A stretch of 56,527 nt of DNA from Anaerolineales bacterium HSG25 (GTDB lineage Bacteria; Chloroflexota; Anaerolineae; 4572-78; J111). Shown in pieces: positions 1 to 8,712 of this stretch; the first letter of the stretch is position 1, and each line of letters begins with the position of its first letter. Under the pieces are notes generated by a model that was not told where the DNA came from, ran no database searches, and worked only from the letters and a program-made list of their open reading frames with translations. The stretch lies in NCBI GenBank assembly GCA_030377865.1, contig JAUCGA010000029.1, forward strand, positions 1-56,527. Reading direction: 5' to 3'. The translations under genes were made by a program, and so were the position numbers.

Positions 1-120
1 ATAACTTATCATCGCATAAAAACTCAAATTCGAGGTCTGCGGAGTGCAAAAGCATCTTGCTTTTGCATGTTTGTCTCCGGCAAAAGCAAGATGCTTTTGC
101 ACTCCTTTATTGCCGAACAA
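1..120 (-). repeat. R4 palindromic element, truncated by the window edge
   Basis: This matches three other copies (22927, 31880, 34644) in reverse orientation. The shell ends in GCCGAACAA at 112-120, and the inner core is a long hairpin beginning GGAGTGCAAAAGC. The outer TTGTTCGGG end lies beyond the window start. Confidence 0.8.
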
Positions 121-184
121 CTCTAATAATGTATTCCCTAAATTTTAGGTATTACATCTGTAAATCTACAAATTTACGAATTTT

Positions 185-2743
185 TCAATCTACTACAAAA
201 TTCATTAAAAGGATAAAATCACTCCCACTGGTTAGCGGTAAACGTTGCCCCGTTTCAAACTGATAAAATCCAGTAATCAAGCGATATTCTCCAGCAGGCA
301 GGCCATTTTCTGGTAAGGGGATGGAGAAAGTGTCATATAAGGTTTCCTTTGGCGACCAGAGGTTGGTCGGATACAGACCCTGAAACGGCTGACTATCCCA
401 GTTACTGACAACATCGCCCTGTTGATTGAGCAGTTGTAGAAAGACGGTGTATGGTTTATCTGTCGGATTGAGAGCTTGCCAATATAGGGTGACGGGTAAC
501 TGAGTTGGGTCATCAAAACTGGTTGTCAGGCCGATGAGTTGAATCTGGTCGGCAAAGTTGTTGTTTTGGTCAATGGCGATCATCGCTGAGGCAAGTTCGT
601 TAGATCCGACATAAAACAGCCCCATGTGTACCTGATCAATCGGCTCAACCACCGGCTGATTTTGGATCGTGGTTAGGGGCAACCGTTTCTTGGTGTCAGC
701 ATCAAAAAAGCCGAGCCGGATTAGGTACGTGTCAAAGGGCGTATCTGGCCCAACCCATAGGCTATGTTGCGTGGTTAATATCCCCTGACTGCTCGCCCGA
801 CTAGCTTGAGGCCGCCAGCGGTACATGTCCTCCATAAATGCGTCTCCTTCCCATTGATTGATCGGCTCTCCAGATCGGTTAACTAGTTGTACAAAAAGAC
901 GTTTATCAAAGGTCTGATCGGTTAAACTACGCCAGTAAAGGTTAAGGGTAATTGGTTGATTCGGCTGAACGACCTTGGGTGTGACCTCATATCCAATCAG
1001 TTCGGCCAGTGGTTCAGTGTTACCCCAAATAAGGCTGAGGGTGTGTTGTGGTGATGTTTGCTCAAACATGGGTAATAACTGACTTGAATCAGAAAGCGAG
1101 TAAATCTGGGCTAAAGGTTGCCCTAGTTGGTCATGATAAAGTTCTGATTCGGCAGTGAGATCAGCCAAATAACTCTGTTCGTCCAGACGTGGTGGGCGAG
1201 AGACATAAGCATGACCTTGGCCTGTATCGATTTTTTCTAACCAGACGTAGGCCGGTAAATCGGGGATGTTGGCGACATTAAGTACCCGAAACTTATCGGG
1301 AAGTTGAACCAGTTGCACCGAATGTGGAGATAAATCGACTGGACTAGTTTCGGTAAAATGGTCATGCAAGAGATAACGCGTAGTTGGATGGAAATAAAGA
1401 TGTAACGGAATTAGCACCGGGCTGGTTTCGGCGCGGTTGATTAACTCAGTCACCAAATCGGTCAGGGGGGTGTTGTATTCGATATAAGTTTTTGCATGAC
1501 TGGCCCAGCGTTGATAATCATAAATGGTTAGGCTGGCTTCGCTAACTAGAATCAGAGCCAGTAATAGTTGTGCCCATCGATATGGGGGGTAGCGGGACGG
1601 GAACGGTAGGGTATCAACCAGCCAAGCGACCAGCACCAGTAATCCCCACGAAAAAATTGGATAGTATATCGCCAAGATACTGGAGAGGCGTAGGGCATGA
1701 ACGGGAGGCTCTGAGAGTAAGGCGGGTAAAAACAGTACTCCCAAAGCGGTAAGCAGAAATAACGATTGCAGGTTACGACGGCTATAACGGACACAAAACC
1801 ATAAACTCGGTAAAAATCCTAACCAACCGAGCCAGCCGAGCATGGGCCTGCCGGGTAGATGATGCCGCCAGTTAGGGTCGCCGTTATCAATAAAAAGACG
1901 TAAGGCTGAACTAACATGGGTCATTAACTCGGTAACATTGTCTGGAGTGAACAGCACATCACCAGTACGGGCCGAAAATAGGGTTGGATTTTGATAAAAT
2001 ATCCAACCTAACGGTAAAAACACCGTCGCCGAGACCAGAGCCATGAGAATGACTCCTCCCCACAACTGTTTGATCATCGAACGATGTTTCCAATATATCC
2101 CTGTCGCGAGGGGGGCGAACAGGATGAAAATAAGCGGCAAAGAACGGGCGGCCAAATAGGTATATTGGCTCAAACCAAGGATTAAACCAGCCAAAAACAG
2201 ATACAGGTATGACCGTTGTTGCCAGCCTCGCCAGAAGAAGTAAAACACCGCCAAGGTAAACAACGGCAACAACACCCCCCGAAACCCACCTCGGCTGAGG
2301 GTGAGATGCCAAAAAGAGAGGGTTAAACTAAATGTGGCAATGTATGGGAGCCAGCTTTGATAAGTAGACCGGAGGTTAGGCAGGGTGCTAAATAATACTG
2401 TGTCGGTCGGAGATTTGCTTTGTATCGGATAGAGCAGGCGTTTGCTCCATACATACATCATGGGAACAGTTAAAACTCCGATAAAACTACCCGCCAAACG
2501 AGCGGTAAAGGGTTTTGCCCCTAATACTGCAATAAACAGACTTTGCAGATAGATGAATATCGGTTCGCGGCCGTTGTTACCAATAAAAAACAGTTGCCAC
2601 GGGCCACCGTCGTTCAGCCAAGCCGCATCCATCGCGTAATAAGCCTCATCGTACCATAAACCGGGCGGAGTGGTCGGCAAGGCCCATAATCGTAACCAAA
2701 AGGCCAGCCATATTAGGGGGACGATATATTTATATTGTTTCAT
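185..2743 (-). CDS. GT-C / GT39-like membrane glycosyltransferase
   Basis: Large membrane protein of 852 residues. The first luminal/periplasmic loop carries the acidic pair in WYDEAYYAMDA (residues 30-40, D32 and E33), followed by GREPIFIYLQ near residue 60. This is the arrangement of ArnT/PMT-type GT-C enzymes that transfer sugars from polyprenyl-phosphate donors. About ten hydrophobic segments fill residues 1-400. The C-terminal half is soluble, with two related beta-sandwich-like stretches containing repeated LYWRSL / LYWQAL motifs, presumably extracellular. Substrate cannot be read from the sequence. It is transcribed away from the similar gene at 3133-6285 only after a repeat-filled gap. 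The ATG at 2743 is taken as start because the first hydrophobic helix follows at once; no strong ribosome site is visible. Confidence 0.75.
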   Translation of the reverse strand: MKQYKYIVPLIWLAFWLRLWALPTTPPGLWYDEAYYAMDAAWLNDGGPWQLFFIGNNGREPIFIYLQSLFIAVLGAKPFTARLAGSFIGVLTVPMMYVWSKRLLYPIQSKSPTDTVLFSTLPNLRSTYQSWLPYIATFSLTLSFWHLTLSRGGFRGVLLPLFTLAVFYFFWRGWQQRSYLYLFLAGLILGLSQYTYLAARSLPLIFILFAPLATGIYWKHRSMIKQLWGGVILMALVSATVFLPLGWIFYQNPTLFSARTGDVLFTPDNVTELMTHVSSALRLFIDNGDPNWRHHLPGRPMLGWLGWLGFLPSLWFCVRYSRRNLQSLFLLTALGVLFLPALLSEPPVHALRLSSILAIYYPIFSWGLLVLVAWLVDTLPFPSRYPPYRWAQLLLALILVSEASLTIYDYQRWASHAKTYIEYNTPLTDLVTELINRAETSPVLIPLHLYFHPTTRYLLHDHFTETSPVDLSPHSVQLVQLPDKFRVLNVANIPDLPAYVWLEKIDTGQGHAYVSRPPRLDEQSYLADLTAESELYHDQLGQPLAQIYSLSDSSQLLPMFEQTSPQHTLSLIWGNTEPLAELIGYEVTPKVVQPNQPITLNLYWRSLTDQTFDKRLFVQLVNRSGEPINQWEGDAFMEDMYRWRPQASRASSQGILTTQHSLWVGPDTPFDTYLIRLGFFDADTKKRLPLTTIQNQPVVEPIDQVHMGLFYVGSNELASAMIAIDQNNNFADQIQLIGLTTSFDDPTQLPVTLYWQALNPTDKPYTVFLQLLNQQGDVVSNWDSQPFQGLYPTNLWSPKETLYDTFSIPLPENGLPAGEYRLITGFYQFETGQRLPLTSGSDFILLMNFVVD

Positions 2744-2777
2744 GGGATCGTTATCGTTGTTAGTCGGCTAGGAAGCC

Positions 2778-2968
2778 GTAAATGCTCAGTGAACTCGCCA
2801 GAAAGGGCATCAGAAACCCGATTTCTTTGAGAAATCGGGTTTCTATAGATGTTCAGATAAACATTTTCAGCCGTTACCTTCCCGCAAGTTTAGAACTTGC
2901 GGGAAGGTTGGTCTTGAGTTGAAAAGCATTATCTGAAAGACTGTAGAGCTACTTTACTGAACTTTTAC
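2778..2968. repeat. R2 palindromic element interrupted by an R3 element
   Basis: The R2 shell (GTAAAT.CTCAGTGAACTCG on the left, CTGAACTTTTAC on the right) encloses the hairpin AAACCCGATTTC-TTTGA-GAAATCGGGTTT. An R3 element (2844-2945) sits at the TA directly after this hairpin. The gap 2744-3132 also holds an R1 copy and no gene. Confidence 0.8.
2844..2945. repeat. R3 palindromic element nested in R2
   Basis: Terminal inverted repeats TATAGATGTTCAGATAA and TTATCTGAAAGACTGTA flank the core hairpin CTTCCCGCAAGTT-TAG-AACTTGCGGGAAG. Removing it and one TA restores the R2 sequence seen elsewhere. Confidence 0.8.
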
Positions 2969-3008
2969 ATTCAGCGATTCACCCAGTGCGTCGTAGAATC
3001 GCCGAATC

Positions 3009-3111
3009 TGTAATGGTCAGACTGATGTTGAAAATGGAGTGCAACGGGTTTAGCCGTTGCCAAAAGCAATGGCTGAACCCATTGCACTCCAACATCATCT
3101 TGACCACCACA
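3009..3111. repeat. R1 palindromic element with 15-bp flanking direct repeat
   Basis: The shell TGTAATGGTCAGACTGATG ... CATCATCTTGACCACCACA carries a GGAGTGCAA...TTGCACTCC core. It is flanked by identical copies of TAGAATCGCCGAATC at 2994-3008 and 3112-3126, which indicates insertion with target duplication. Confidence 0.85.
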
Positions 3112-3132
3112 TAGAATCGCCGAATCGTTGAA

Positions 3133-6100
3133 TCACTGAATCGTCACCATGTCAAGCCGCAACTCCATCGCAGGATTGTCGCCAACGGGCAAGCGTTGGA
3201 AGGTGTGCGGATCGTACAGACCGATGGTGGGGGTGTAGTCGCCGGACAGGACATCGTTTAGGGGCAGGGTAATCTCATCAACAATGATGTCGCCAGCGTC
3301 CCACAGACTGGTCGGGTAACGTCCGTTGGCTGGGGGGCGATCCATGCCTGCTACGTTTTCGTTGGCCGGGTTGCGAAGGTGCAAAAAGGTGGTGTAGTCG
3401 AGGGGCAAGGGCATGTTGGCTTGCCAATATAGGGTTAGGCTGAGTTGCTCGTCCGTTTGGTTGAGGGTGTAGCCAAGTAGAGTCACCATGTCGCCAAACG
3501 GTTGATTGAGCGTCACCGCCGGATTGGGCGCGTCGGTGGTCACATCGGGTGGGGCGTGACCGACCTTAATCGGGCCAATCACCACACTGCTGATGTCGCT
3601 GATTTGCCCATCTTGCATGATGGGCAAGGAGACTGGTTCGCCCGTCTCTAGGCTGTATAGCCCGACATGGAGTTGATAGATGCCATCCGGCGCGTCGGGC
3701 TGAACCGGAATCCCGAAGCCATCCTCGACGACTTCTTCGTTGGCCCATAGAATGGTGCTGTAATATTCACGCGGTAGACGGTCATAGCCGCCAAACACCT
3801 CAAAATTCTCATCGAGTAGTTTGTCAAAAACATGGTAATCACCCAACACCGGAGCGAGGCTTTGCCAGTAGAGGGTAATCGGCAAGCCGCCTCCCGCCTG
3901 CACCCGTCGAGACGGCAGGCTGTAGCCGAGTAGTTTCACTTGGTTGGCAAAGTTGGCCTCAACCGGAGTCCAGTCTGCGGGTGGGGTAAAGTAGAACTGA
4001 CGCGGCTCGGCGGCGACGGTCAAAATCGGTTCAGTCTCAAGGGTCAGTTTGGGGCTTGAGCCGGTGTCATTTAGCTCTGAGGTTAGCTCAAGACGATACT
4101 GCCCATGTCGCCAATGGGGTGTCACCATAAACAAGGCTAAATTGTCGTTGACCAGCGTCGGCGGATACCAGTCGCCATTTTCGTCCAGCATGCCCCATTC
4201 GACGGTGGCTGGCCGATGAGACTCCCACTCTACGGCGATGGTTTGATGTTGCCGTGTGCCGTCGGTGTTGCCCCAAATCCGATAATCGAGAAGGCCGCCA
4301 ATCGGGGTCGATTCTTGCTCTGACGGTGTGTTGAGCCAAATAAATTGGGTTAAAATAATCGGCTCAACCAATACTGGCTCATGGCTGGCTTGGGGGAGCA
4401 GGTTCAGTTTGATATTGTATCTGTCGGCGGGGAGGGTGTTTAGAGGCAGGAAGATGGTATCGTAGATGACATCGTCGGCATCCCAAGCGCGGGTCGGATA
4501 GAGGCCGTTGACCGGATGGCTCAACCATCTAAAAACGGTGTTATCAGCGAGATTTGTCAGTTCAAGTTGAACTCGATAGTTCTGCTCACTCACATCATCA
4601 GCCTGCCAGATTAGGGTCAGGTCAAAGCCATTGTATGGTAGGTTTGGTTCGAGATTATGCCCGATTAGACGAATAGAATCGGTTAGTTGATGGGAAACAG
4701 GGTAGGGAACCAAACTCTCGTCAAATGTTGTCGTTTGAATCGGCAATGGATCGGGATAGGTGCGAGCCATGTAAATGAGTTGGCCGGCAGACCAAATCAG
4801 GAGGAGGATAGGGAGGATGGAGGATAGAGGGAGGAGGATAGAGGATGGAGGGGTAACAGTTCTATCCTTCGTCCCTCCATCCTCCATCCTCCATCCTCTA
4901 TTCATCACCACAACCAACCAGCCCCACATCAACAGAATGGGAATCGATTGGGCGGCGGGGTAGAGGATATGGCGACCTTGGCCCGTTTCGAGGATGTTGT
5001 AGGTCAGGAAAAAGCGTAGAATCGGGAAGGGGATGAGCAGGGCGATGATGGTCAGCAAGGTGGCAAGGGTCATGCGGGTTGATGAATCGGCCATGCGCCA
5101 CAGTCGCCACAGACCATAGCCGGACAGACCGATGAAGCCTAACATGACGATATAAAGTGACGGAAACACGGGGTCATACTCTAAGACTGGCACGCCCCAA
5201 AATGTCTCAAATAGGTAAACTGACCAGCCGCTAAAATTGCCTGATGCGATCGCGTCAGGACGCTCTTGACCGCTAAAGGTTTGGCCTTGCAAAAAGGCAA
5301 ATATCCGGTTCATGCTCACATCGGGGCCGGAGCCTAAAATCGGGTAGAGCAGGCCGACAACTAAACCATCTTGTTGAATGGTGTTGAAATGGTAGGCGAT
5401 CCAACCAAACCACCAACTCGCACCTAGAACGGTGCAAACCCAATGGATGGCGACACGACTACTAGCTTGGAGCCATGTCCAACTTGCTTGCCGTCTGCGC
5501 CACCAGACGACCGGCAAAATAGCAAATGGAAGCAGGCCGGTGCTGTATTTTGTCGCAATCGACAAACCGATGACGAGGCCAGAGAGGGTGTATAGATAGG
5601 TGTCAGAAACTTTTAAGGTTTTGCCCCAGAGCAGGCGTAGCAGAATCCAGATATATATTGAAGAGAGTAGGATAAATAACGAATCATCACCCAACATGGC
5701 CGAGGTGAAGATAAAGCGAGGGGTAAAGGCCAGTAGAGCCGTAACCAGCATGGCGAATTCGCCATCCGCTATTCGCCATCCACTATTCGCCATTCGCCAT
5801 TCGCCATGAAGTTGATAGGCCGTGAAATAGGTGACAACGAGGGCCATGCTGGCGAACAGAATCGACAAAAAACGCCCGATATGCCATGCCAGAATCCCAT
5901 CTTGCCACGGCCAGTTGGCATCTTCGGTGTAGATGATGAGACGGGGGTAGAATATCTCGCCGACCAGCCGCCGATGGGAGGCTTCGCCGACATCTTTTAG
6001 GTGGGGGCGGGTGGTGTCTAACGGGCTGACTATTGCGCCGACGATGAGATGATAGAGTGGAGGCCAATCGGCTCGATACCATGCCGCTTCTCGTTCGGCC

Positions 6101-6285
6101 TGATTAATCGGTAGACGGCCAGTTTGGGCAATAAAAGCGATATAGCGGTAATGAGCCAACTCATCCTCACCCTGCGTAATCGGCACAATCAGGCTGTGGG
6201 CGATGGTGAGCGTCCAAAAGAGTATCAAAATGAAGGACAGGCCAATAAAGTTAGCCAGCCGTTTTGGTGGGGGTTGTTTGTCCAT
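3133..6285 (-). CDS. Very large GT-C-like membrane glycosyltransferase
   Basis: 1050 residues. Residues 1-500 contain about ten membrane helices, with the GT-C type acidic motif QGEDELAHYRY at 38-48 in the first outer loop. The C-terminal 500 residues are soluble and contain at least three copies of a beta-sandwich unit marked by LYWQ(S/A) and NG.YPT.(L/A)W.A.D motifs, also found at the C terminus of the 185-2743 protein. It probably transfers a lipid-linked sugar outside the membrane, but the acceptor is unknown. Two stretches look like DNA repeats captured in frame: 4797-4910 encodes a GWRMEDGG/PPSSILLPLSSIL loop and 5757-5807 encodes GEWRMANSGWRIADGEFA. Both fall in loops between helices, so they may be tolerated. 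Confidence 0.75.
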   Translation of the reverse strand: MDKQPPPKRLANFIGLSFILILFWTLTIAHSLIVPITQGEDELAHYRYIAFIAQTGRLPINQAEREAAWYRADWPPLYHLIVGAIVSPLDTTRPHLKDVGEASHRRLVGEIFYPRLIIYTEDANWPWQDGILAWHIGRFLSILFASMALVVTYFTAYQLHGEWRMANSGWRIADGEFAMLVTALLAFTPRFIFTSAMLGDDSLFILLSSIYIWILLRLLWGKTLKVSDTYLYTLSGLVIGLSIATKYSTGLLPFAILPVVWWRRRQASWTWLQASSRVAIHWVCTVLGASWWFGWIAYHFNTIQQDGLVVGLLYPILGSGPDVSMNRIFAFLQGQTFSGQERPDAIASGNFSGWSVYLFETFWGVPVLEYDPVFPSLYIVMLGFIGLSGYGLWRLWRMADSSTRMTLATLLTIIALLIPFPILRFFLTYNILETGQGRHILYPAAQSIPILLMWGWLVVVMNRGWRMEDGGTKDRTVTPPSSILLPLSSILPILLLIWSAGQLIYMARTYPDPLPIQTTTFDESLVPYPVSHQLTDSIRLIGHNLEPNLPYNGFDLTLIWQADDVSEQNYRVQLELTNLADNTVFRWLSHPVNGLYPTRAWDADDVIYDTIFLPLNTLPADRYNIKLNLLPQASHEPVLVEPIILTQFIWLNTPSEQESTPIGGLLDYRIWGNTDGTRQHQTIAVEWESHRPATVEWGMLDENGDWYPPTLVNDNLALFMVTPHWRHGQYRLELTSELNDTGSSPKLTLETEPILTVAAEPRQFYFTPPADWTPVEANFANQVKLLGYSLPSRRVQAGGGLPITLYWQSLAPVLGDYHVFDKLLDENFEVFGGYDRLPREYYSTILWANEEVVEDGFGIPVQPDAPDGIYQLHVGLYSLETGEPVSLPIMQDGQISDISSVVIGPIKVGHAPPDVTTDAPNPAVTLNQPFGDMVTLLGYTLNQTDEQLSLTLYWQANMPLPLDYTTFLHLRNPANENVAGMDRPPANGRYPTSLWDAGDIIVDEITLPLNDVLSGDYTPTIGLYDPHTFQRLPVGDNPAMELRLDMVTIQ
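4797..4910. repeat. Palindromic GGAGGAT-rich repeat inside a coding region
   Basis: Purine-rich tandem GGAGGAT/GGATGGA units on the left arm are complemented by CCTCCAT units on the right arm (4873-4900). The whole stretch is read in frame as a loop of the membrane protein at 3133-6285. Confidence 0.7.
5757..5807. repeat. ATTCGCCAT tandem repeat inside a coding region
   Basis: Five to six imperfect copies of ATTCGCCAT/ATCCGCCAT occur in frame in the 3133-6285 gene. The same unit in reverse complement occurs in another membrane-protein gene at 38733-38793. Confidence 0.75.
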
Positions 6286-6421
6286 AAGGGGACTATTTTA
6301 ATGAGGTTAAACGATTTGGGGAAATTTGAGGTGTTGCCCGATATGCCCAATCGCCATCTCGATGGTGATGGTCGCTTGGCCCACCTCTTGTTTTTTCTCT
6401 TTTCCAACCGACCGTTTTGTA

Positions 6422-6704
6422 GTAAAAGTTCAGTAAAACCGCCCTAAGTAACTTTCATTTCTAAGTTGTCATTTTTTCCGGAGTGCAAGAATTCCATTCT
6501 TGCTGTCAAAATACAATTTTGACACTCCTGTTTTCCTGATCGTTGCGATTATGTAATCGCAACGGGTATTTGGCGGGTATATACCCGCCTATTATGGTAC
6601 ACGTCTGTTTTTTACAAGTTAGTTCTGAAAACTACTTAGAAACCCGATTTCTTTGAGAAATCGGGTTTCTGACGTTCCTTCTGACGAGTTCACTGAATAT
6701 TTAC
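6422..6704. repeat. R2 palindromic element interrupted by R9
   Basis: The left end GTAAAAGTTCAGTAAAACC (6422) and the right part (AAACCCGATTTC hairpin plus CACTGAATATTTAC, ending at 6704) belong to one R2 copy. They are separated by an R9 element inserted at the TA of CCCTAGAAACC. The gap 6286-6958 holds this pair, a terminator and an R3 copy, but no gene. Confidence 0.8.
6447..6636. repeat. R9 element nested in R2, TA-flanked
   Basis: Imperfect inverted ends AGTAACTTTCATTTCTAA and TTAGTTCTGAAAACTACT are flanked by TA at 6445-6446 and 6637-6638. It contains a GGAGTGCAA..ACTCC core (6480-6528) and further small hairpins (GTTGCGATT-ATGT-AATCGCAAC; GGCGGGTATATACCCGCC). Confidence 0.65.
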
Positions 6705-6786
6705 AATTCTTCGTCGGGTAAGGCTTGCATCAGTTTGACATTGCACAATTGTTAGGCTAACAATAGACTATCCTCCCGTTTTTACA

Positions 6787-6822
6787 AAAGACCCAAAGGA
6801 ACTCAAACTCCTTTGGGTCTTT
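6787..6822 (-). terminator. Rho-independent terminator, probably of the DsbA-like gene
   Basis: A perfect 14-bp stem AAAGACCCAAAGGA / TCCTTTGGGTCTTT with an 8-base loop. Read on the minus strand it is followed by T-rich sequence. An R3 copy lies between this hairpin and the gene stop at 6959, so the element probably landed between gene and terminator. Confidence 0.65.
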
Positions 6823-6823
6823 C

Positions 6824-6925
6824 TATAGATGTTCAGATAAACATTTTCAGCCGTTACCTTCCCGCAAGTTCTAAACTTGCGGGAAGGTTGGTCTTGAATT
6901 GAAAAGCATTATCTGAACGACTGTA
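6824..6925. repeat. R3 palindromic element
   Basis: Ends TATAGATGTTCAGATAA / TTATCTGAACGACTGTA, with the CTTCCCGCAAGTT core hairpin. Confidence 0.8.
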
Positions 6926-6958
6926 TTTACAACCTGAATTTTAAACGACGTGTGACGA

Positions 6959-7783
6959 TTAGTTTATAGTCTGCAATTGTTCCTCAATTATCTCTTGGAA
7001 CACCTCATAAGGTTGCGCTCCAGAAATATAAATACCGTTGATTAGGAAAGCTGGTGTACCGCGTACCCCTAATTCCTGAATCGAAGCTCGGTCTTGGGCG
7101 ATTAAATCACTATATCGTCCTGAAGCTAAACAGCTACTAAATGCCTCTGTATCTAGCTCAAGTTGTTCGGCAAACTCAATCAATTTATCATCGGTCAAAC
7201 TATACATGTCGGTAAATAAGGCATCATGAAACAGCCAAAAACTATCTTGCTCGGCGGCACATTCGGCGGCTTCTGAGCCTCGTACCGATTCAGGTCCTAA
7301 AATCGCATACTGTTTGTAGATAAACCGAACTTTTCCGGTATCTACATATTCTTCACGAAGACGACTCAACGAGTCGTTGGCAAAACGCCCACAGTATGAT
7401 CAATTAAAGTCGCTGAATTCGATAATGGTCACCGGCGCATCATCCAACCCTTGCGAGTGGCGAGCCGACACCAGTAAATCCTTCATGACATCGGGGGTCG
7501 GGGTGGGAGTTGCGGTCACAACCACAATCTCTTTGTCACCATCCTCCGTTACCACAGATGCATCAGCAATAGCTTGAGCATCTGGTGTGGCGGTGACAAC
7601 GACCGTCACCTCGACTATCCGCTCATTAACCGTTGTACTAGCTCGACCATTAACGAGCGGGTGCAACGAGTATCCGGCTAAAAGACCAACCAAAAAAATT
7701 GCGATGAGTGCAACCCCAAAATTGGCTGTCATTCCGCCCCCACCAGTTGATTCCGGTGGTAAATCATTAAAAGAATCTTCCAT
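6959..7783 (-). CDS. Membrane-anchored DsbA-like thiol oxidoreductase, candidate selenoprotein (in-frame TGA at 7400-7402)
   Basis: A single 274-codon frame runs from ATG 7783 to the stop at 6959 if the TGA at 7400-7402 is read through. Residues 20-44 form a membrane anchor, followed by a VVVTATPTPTP linker. Residues from about 115 start a DsbA-type thioredoxin domain: VTIIEFSDFN, then TGA, then SYCGRF. Family members have a CxxC at this place (typically CPYC), so the TGA replaces the first active-site cysteine, giving U-S-Y-C. The domain continues intact with the cis-proline motif GVRGTPAFLING and the helical insert around WLFHDALF. Twenty-two bases after the TGA begins a perfect 7-bp hairpin with a GUU loop (7361-7377), in the place and form of a bacterial SECIS. 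The alternative is a recent nonsense mutation or sequencing error. The thiol-oxidase role outside the membrane is known for the family; the Sec reading is inference. Confidence 0.7.
7361..7377 (-). promoter_or_regulatory. Putative SECIS-like hairpin
   Basis: On the coding strand ACGACTC-GTT-GAGTCGT forms a 7-bp perfect stem with a three-base loop beginning with G, starting 22 nt after the in-frame TGA. Bacterial SECIS elements are short stem-loops with a G at the start of the apical loop, located at roughly this distance inside the coding region. A 7-bp stem could also occur by chance, so this is suggestive only. Confidence 0.5.
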
Positions 7784-8070
7784 CTAATTCGATCTCCTTA
7801 AGCATAATTTTGCTTGTCAATTATTAACAAACCTTTACTGTATTGATCTATTATCACCCATAAGTACAATTCAGTAAAATTTTGCTAATCGTTACGGCTG
7901 AAAGTTGGCTAAATGAATGTTTTGAGTTAACATTTAGCCCGTTTTGATATGAATAGCTTCAATATTTTATCAAATCGTAGGGAAAGCGTTGGAATCGAGT
8001 AGGTTTTCGGACAAACACTTTCTCTAAGCTATGTTATTATTATGAAAAATTTTAGAATTAAGTCAAGGAT

Positions 8071-8712
8071 TTGAAGAGAGAGGCATACCATACAGTGAAC
8101 GAACACCCTATACCTGAAAAAAGATTGGCTCAACAAGCGCTGATTGAGCGGTGGCAAAATGATGACCCCGACGCGTTTGATGAGTTGTACACCTTACATT
8201 CATCAGCCATCTACCGATTAGGCTGGGCCATGCTCCAACAGGCCGAATCGGCAGAGGATGTGGTACAAGAAACATTTATTCGAGCGCACAAAGCCAGACT
8301 GCGTTATGATTATCGCAAAGCCAGCTTTAGTACGTGGCTTTACCAGATTGCCCTAAACTATTGCCGGAGTCATCTACGGCGCAAACGGCTGTTGACCATT
8401 CCGTGGCTGACAGCTAACAACGAAACCCCCGACTTTCCTGATCGTCGTCCGGGGCCAGAAATGCATGCCCTACGTGGTGAGTATCGTCGCCTCCTATGGG
8501 ATTCTGTGCAGAACCTCAGTGTTCCCTTACGAGAAGTCGTAACCTTGCATTATTATATGGAGATTCCAGCAGTTGAAATTGCCAAGATGTTAGGCTGTCC
8601 CGAGGGAACCATCTATTCTCGATTGCACAACGCTCGGCGAGCACTCGCCAAATCGTTGACAGCAAAAGGGGTCACTGGCACCGAACGACTTGAGCCATTA
8701 AATGCCCATTAA
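8071..8712 (+). CDS. ECF-type RNA polymerase sigma factor
   Basis: 213 residues from TTG 8071; a GTG at 8095 with GAGAGAGG upstream is an equally possible start. Region 2 spans about residues 35-100, with DAFDELYTLHSSAIYRL and the AEDVVQETFIRAHK segment that contacts core polymerase and the -10 element. Region 4 lies at about 150-205, with a helix-turn-helix around EIAKMLGCPEGTIYSRLHNARRAL. Region 3 is absent, as expected for the ECF group. The gene overlaps the anti-sigma gene by 11 bases, so the two are translationally coupled and form the usual sigma/anti-sigma pair. It likely directs an envelope-stress or secretion-linked regulon, which the sequence does not define. Confidence 0.9.
   Translation: MKREAYHTVNEHPIPEKRLAQQALIERWQNDDPDAFDELYTLHSSAIYRLGWAMLQQAESAEDVVQETFIRAHKARLRYDYRKASFSTWLYQIALNYCRSHLRRKRLLTIPWLTANNETPDFPDRRPGPEMHALRGEYRRLLWDSVQNLSVPLREVVTLHYYMEIPAVEIAKMLGCPEGTIYSRLHNARRALAKSLTAKGVTGTERLEPLNAH

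Noticed and set aside
57..263. Open frames lying within the palindromic elements (also at 22856-23124, 27257-27469, 31969-32163, 40797-41066).
   Set aside because: They follow the hairpin arms, differ in each copy, have no ribosome sites and no protein-like composition. The elements appear non-coding.
7400..7402. TGA read as tryptophan through an altered genetic code.
   Set aside because: TGA ends many clear genes here, e.g. the acetyltransferase at 29943 and the kinase at 51376, so the code is standard. Trp would also make no sense at a CxxC position.
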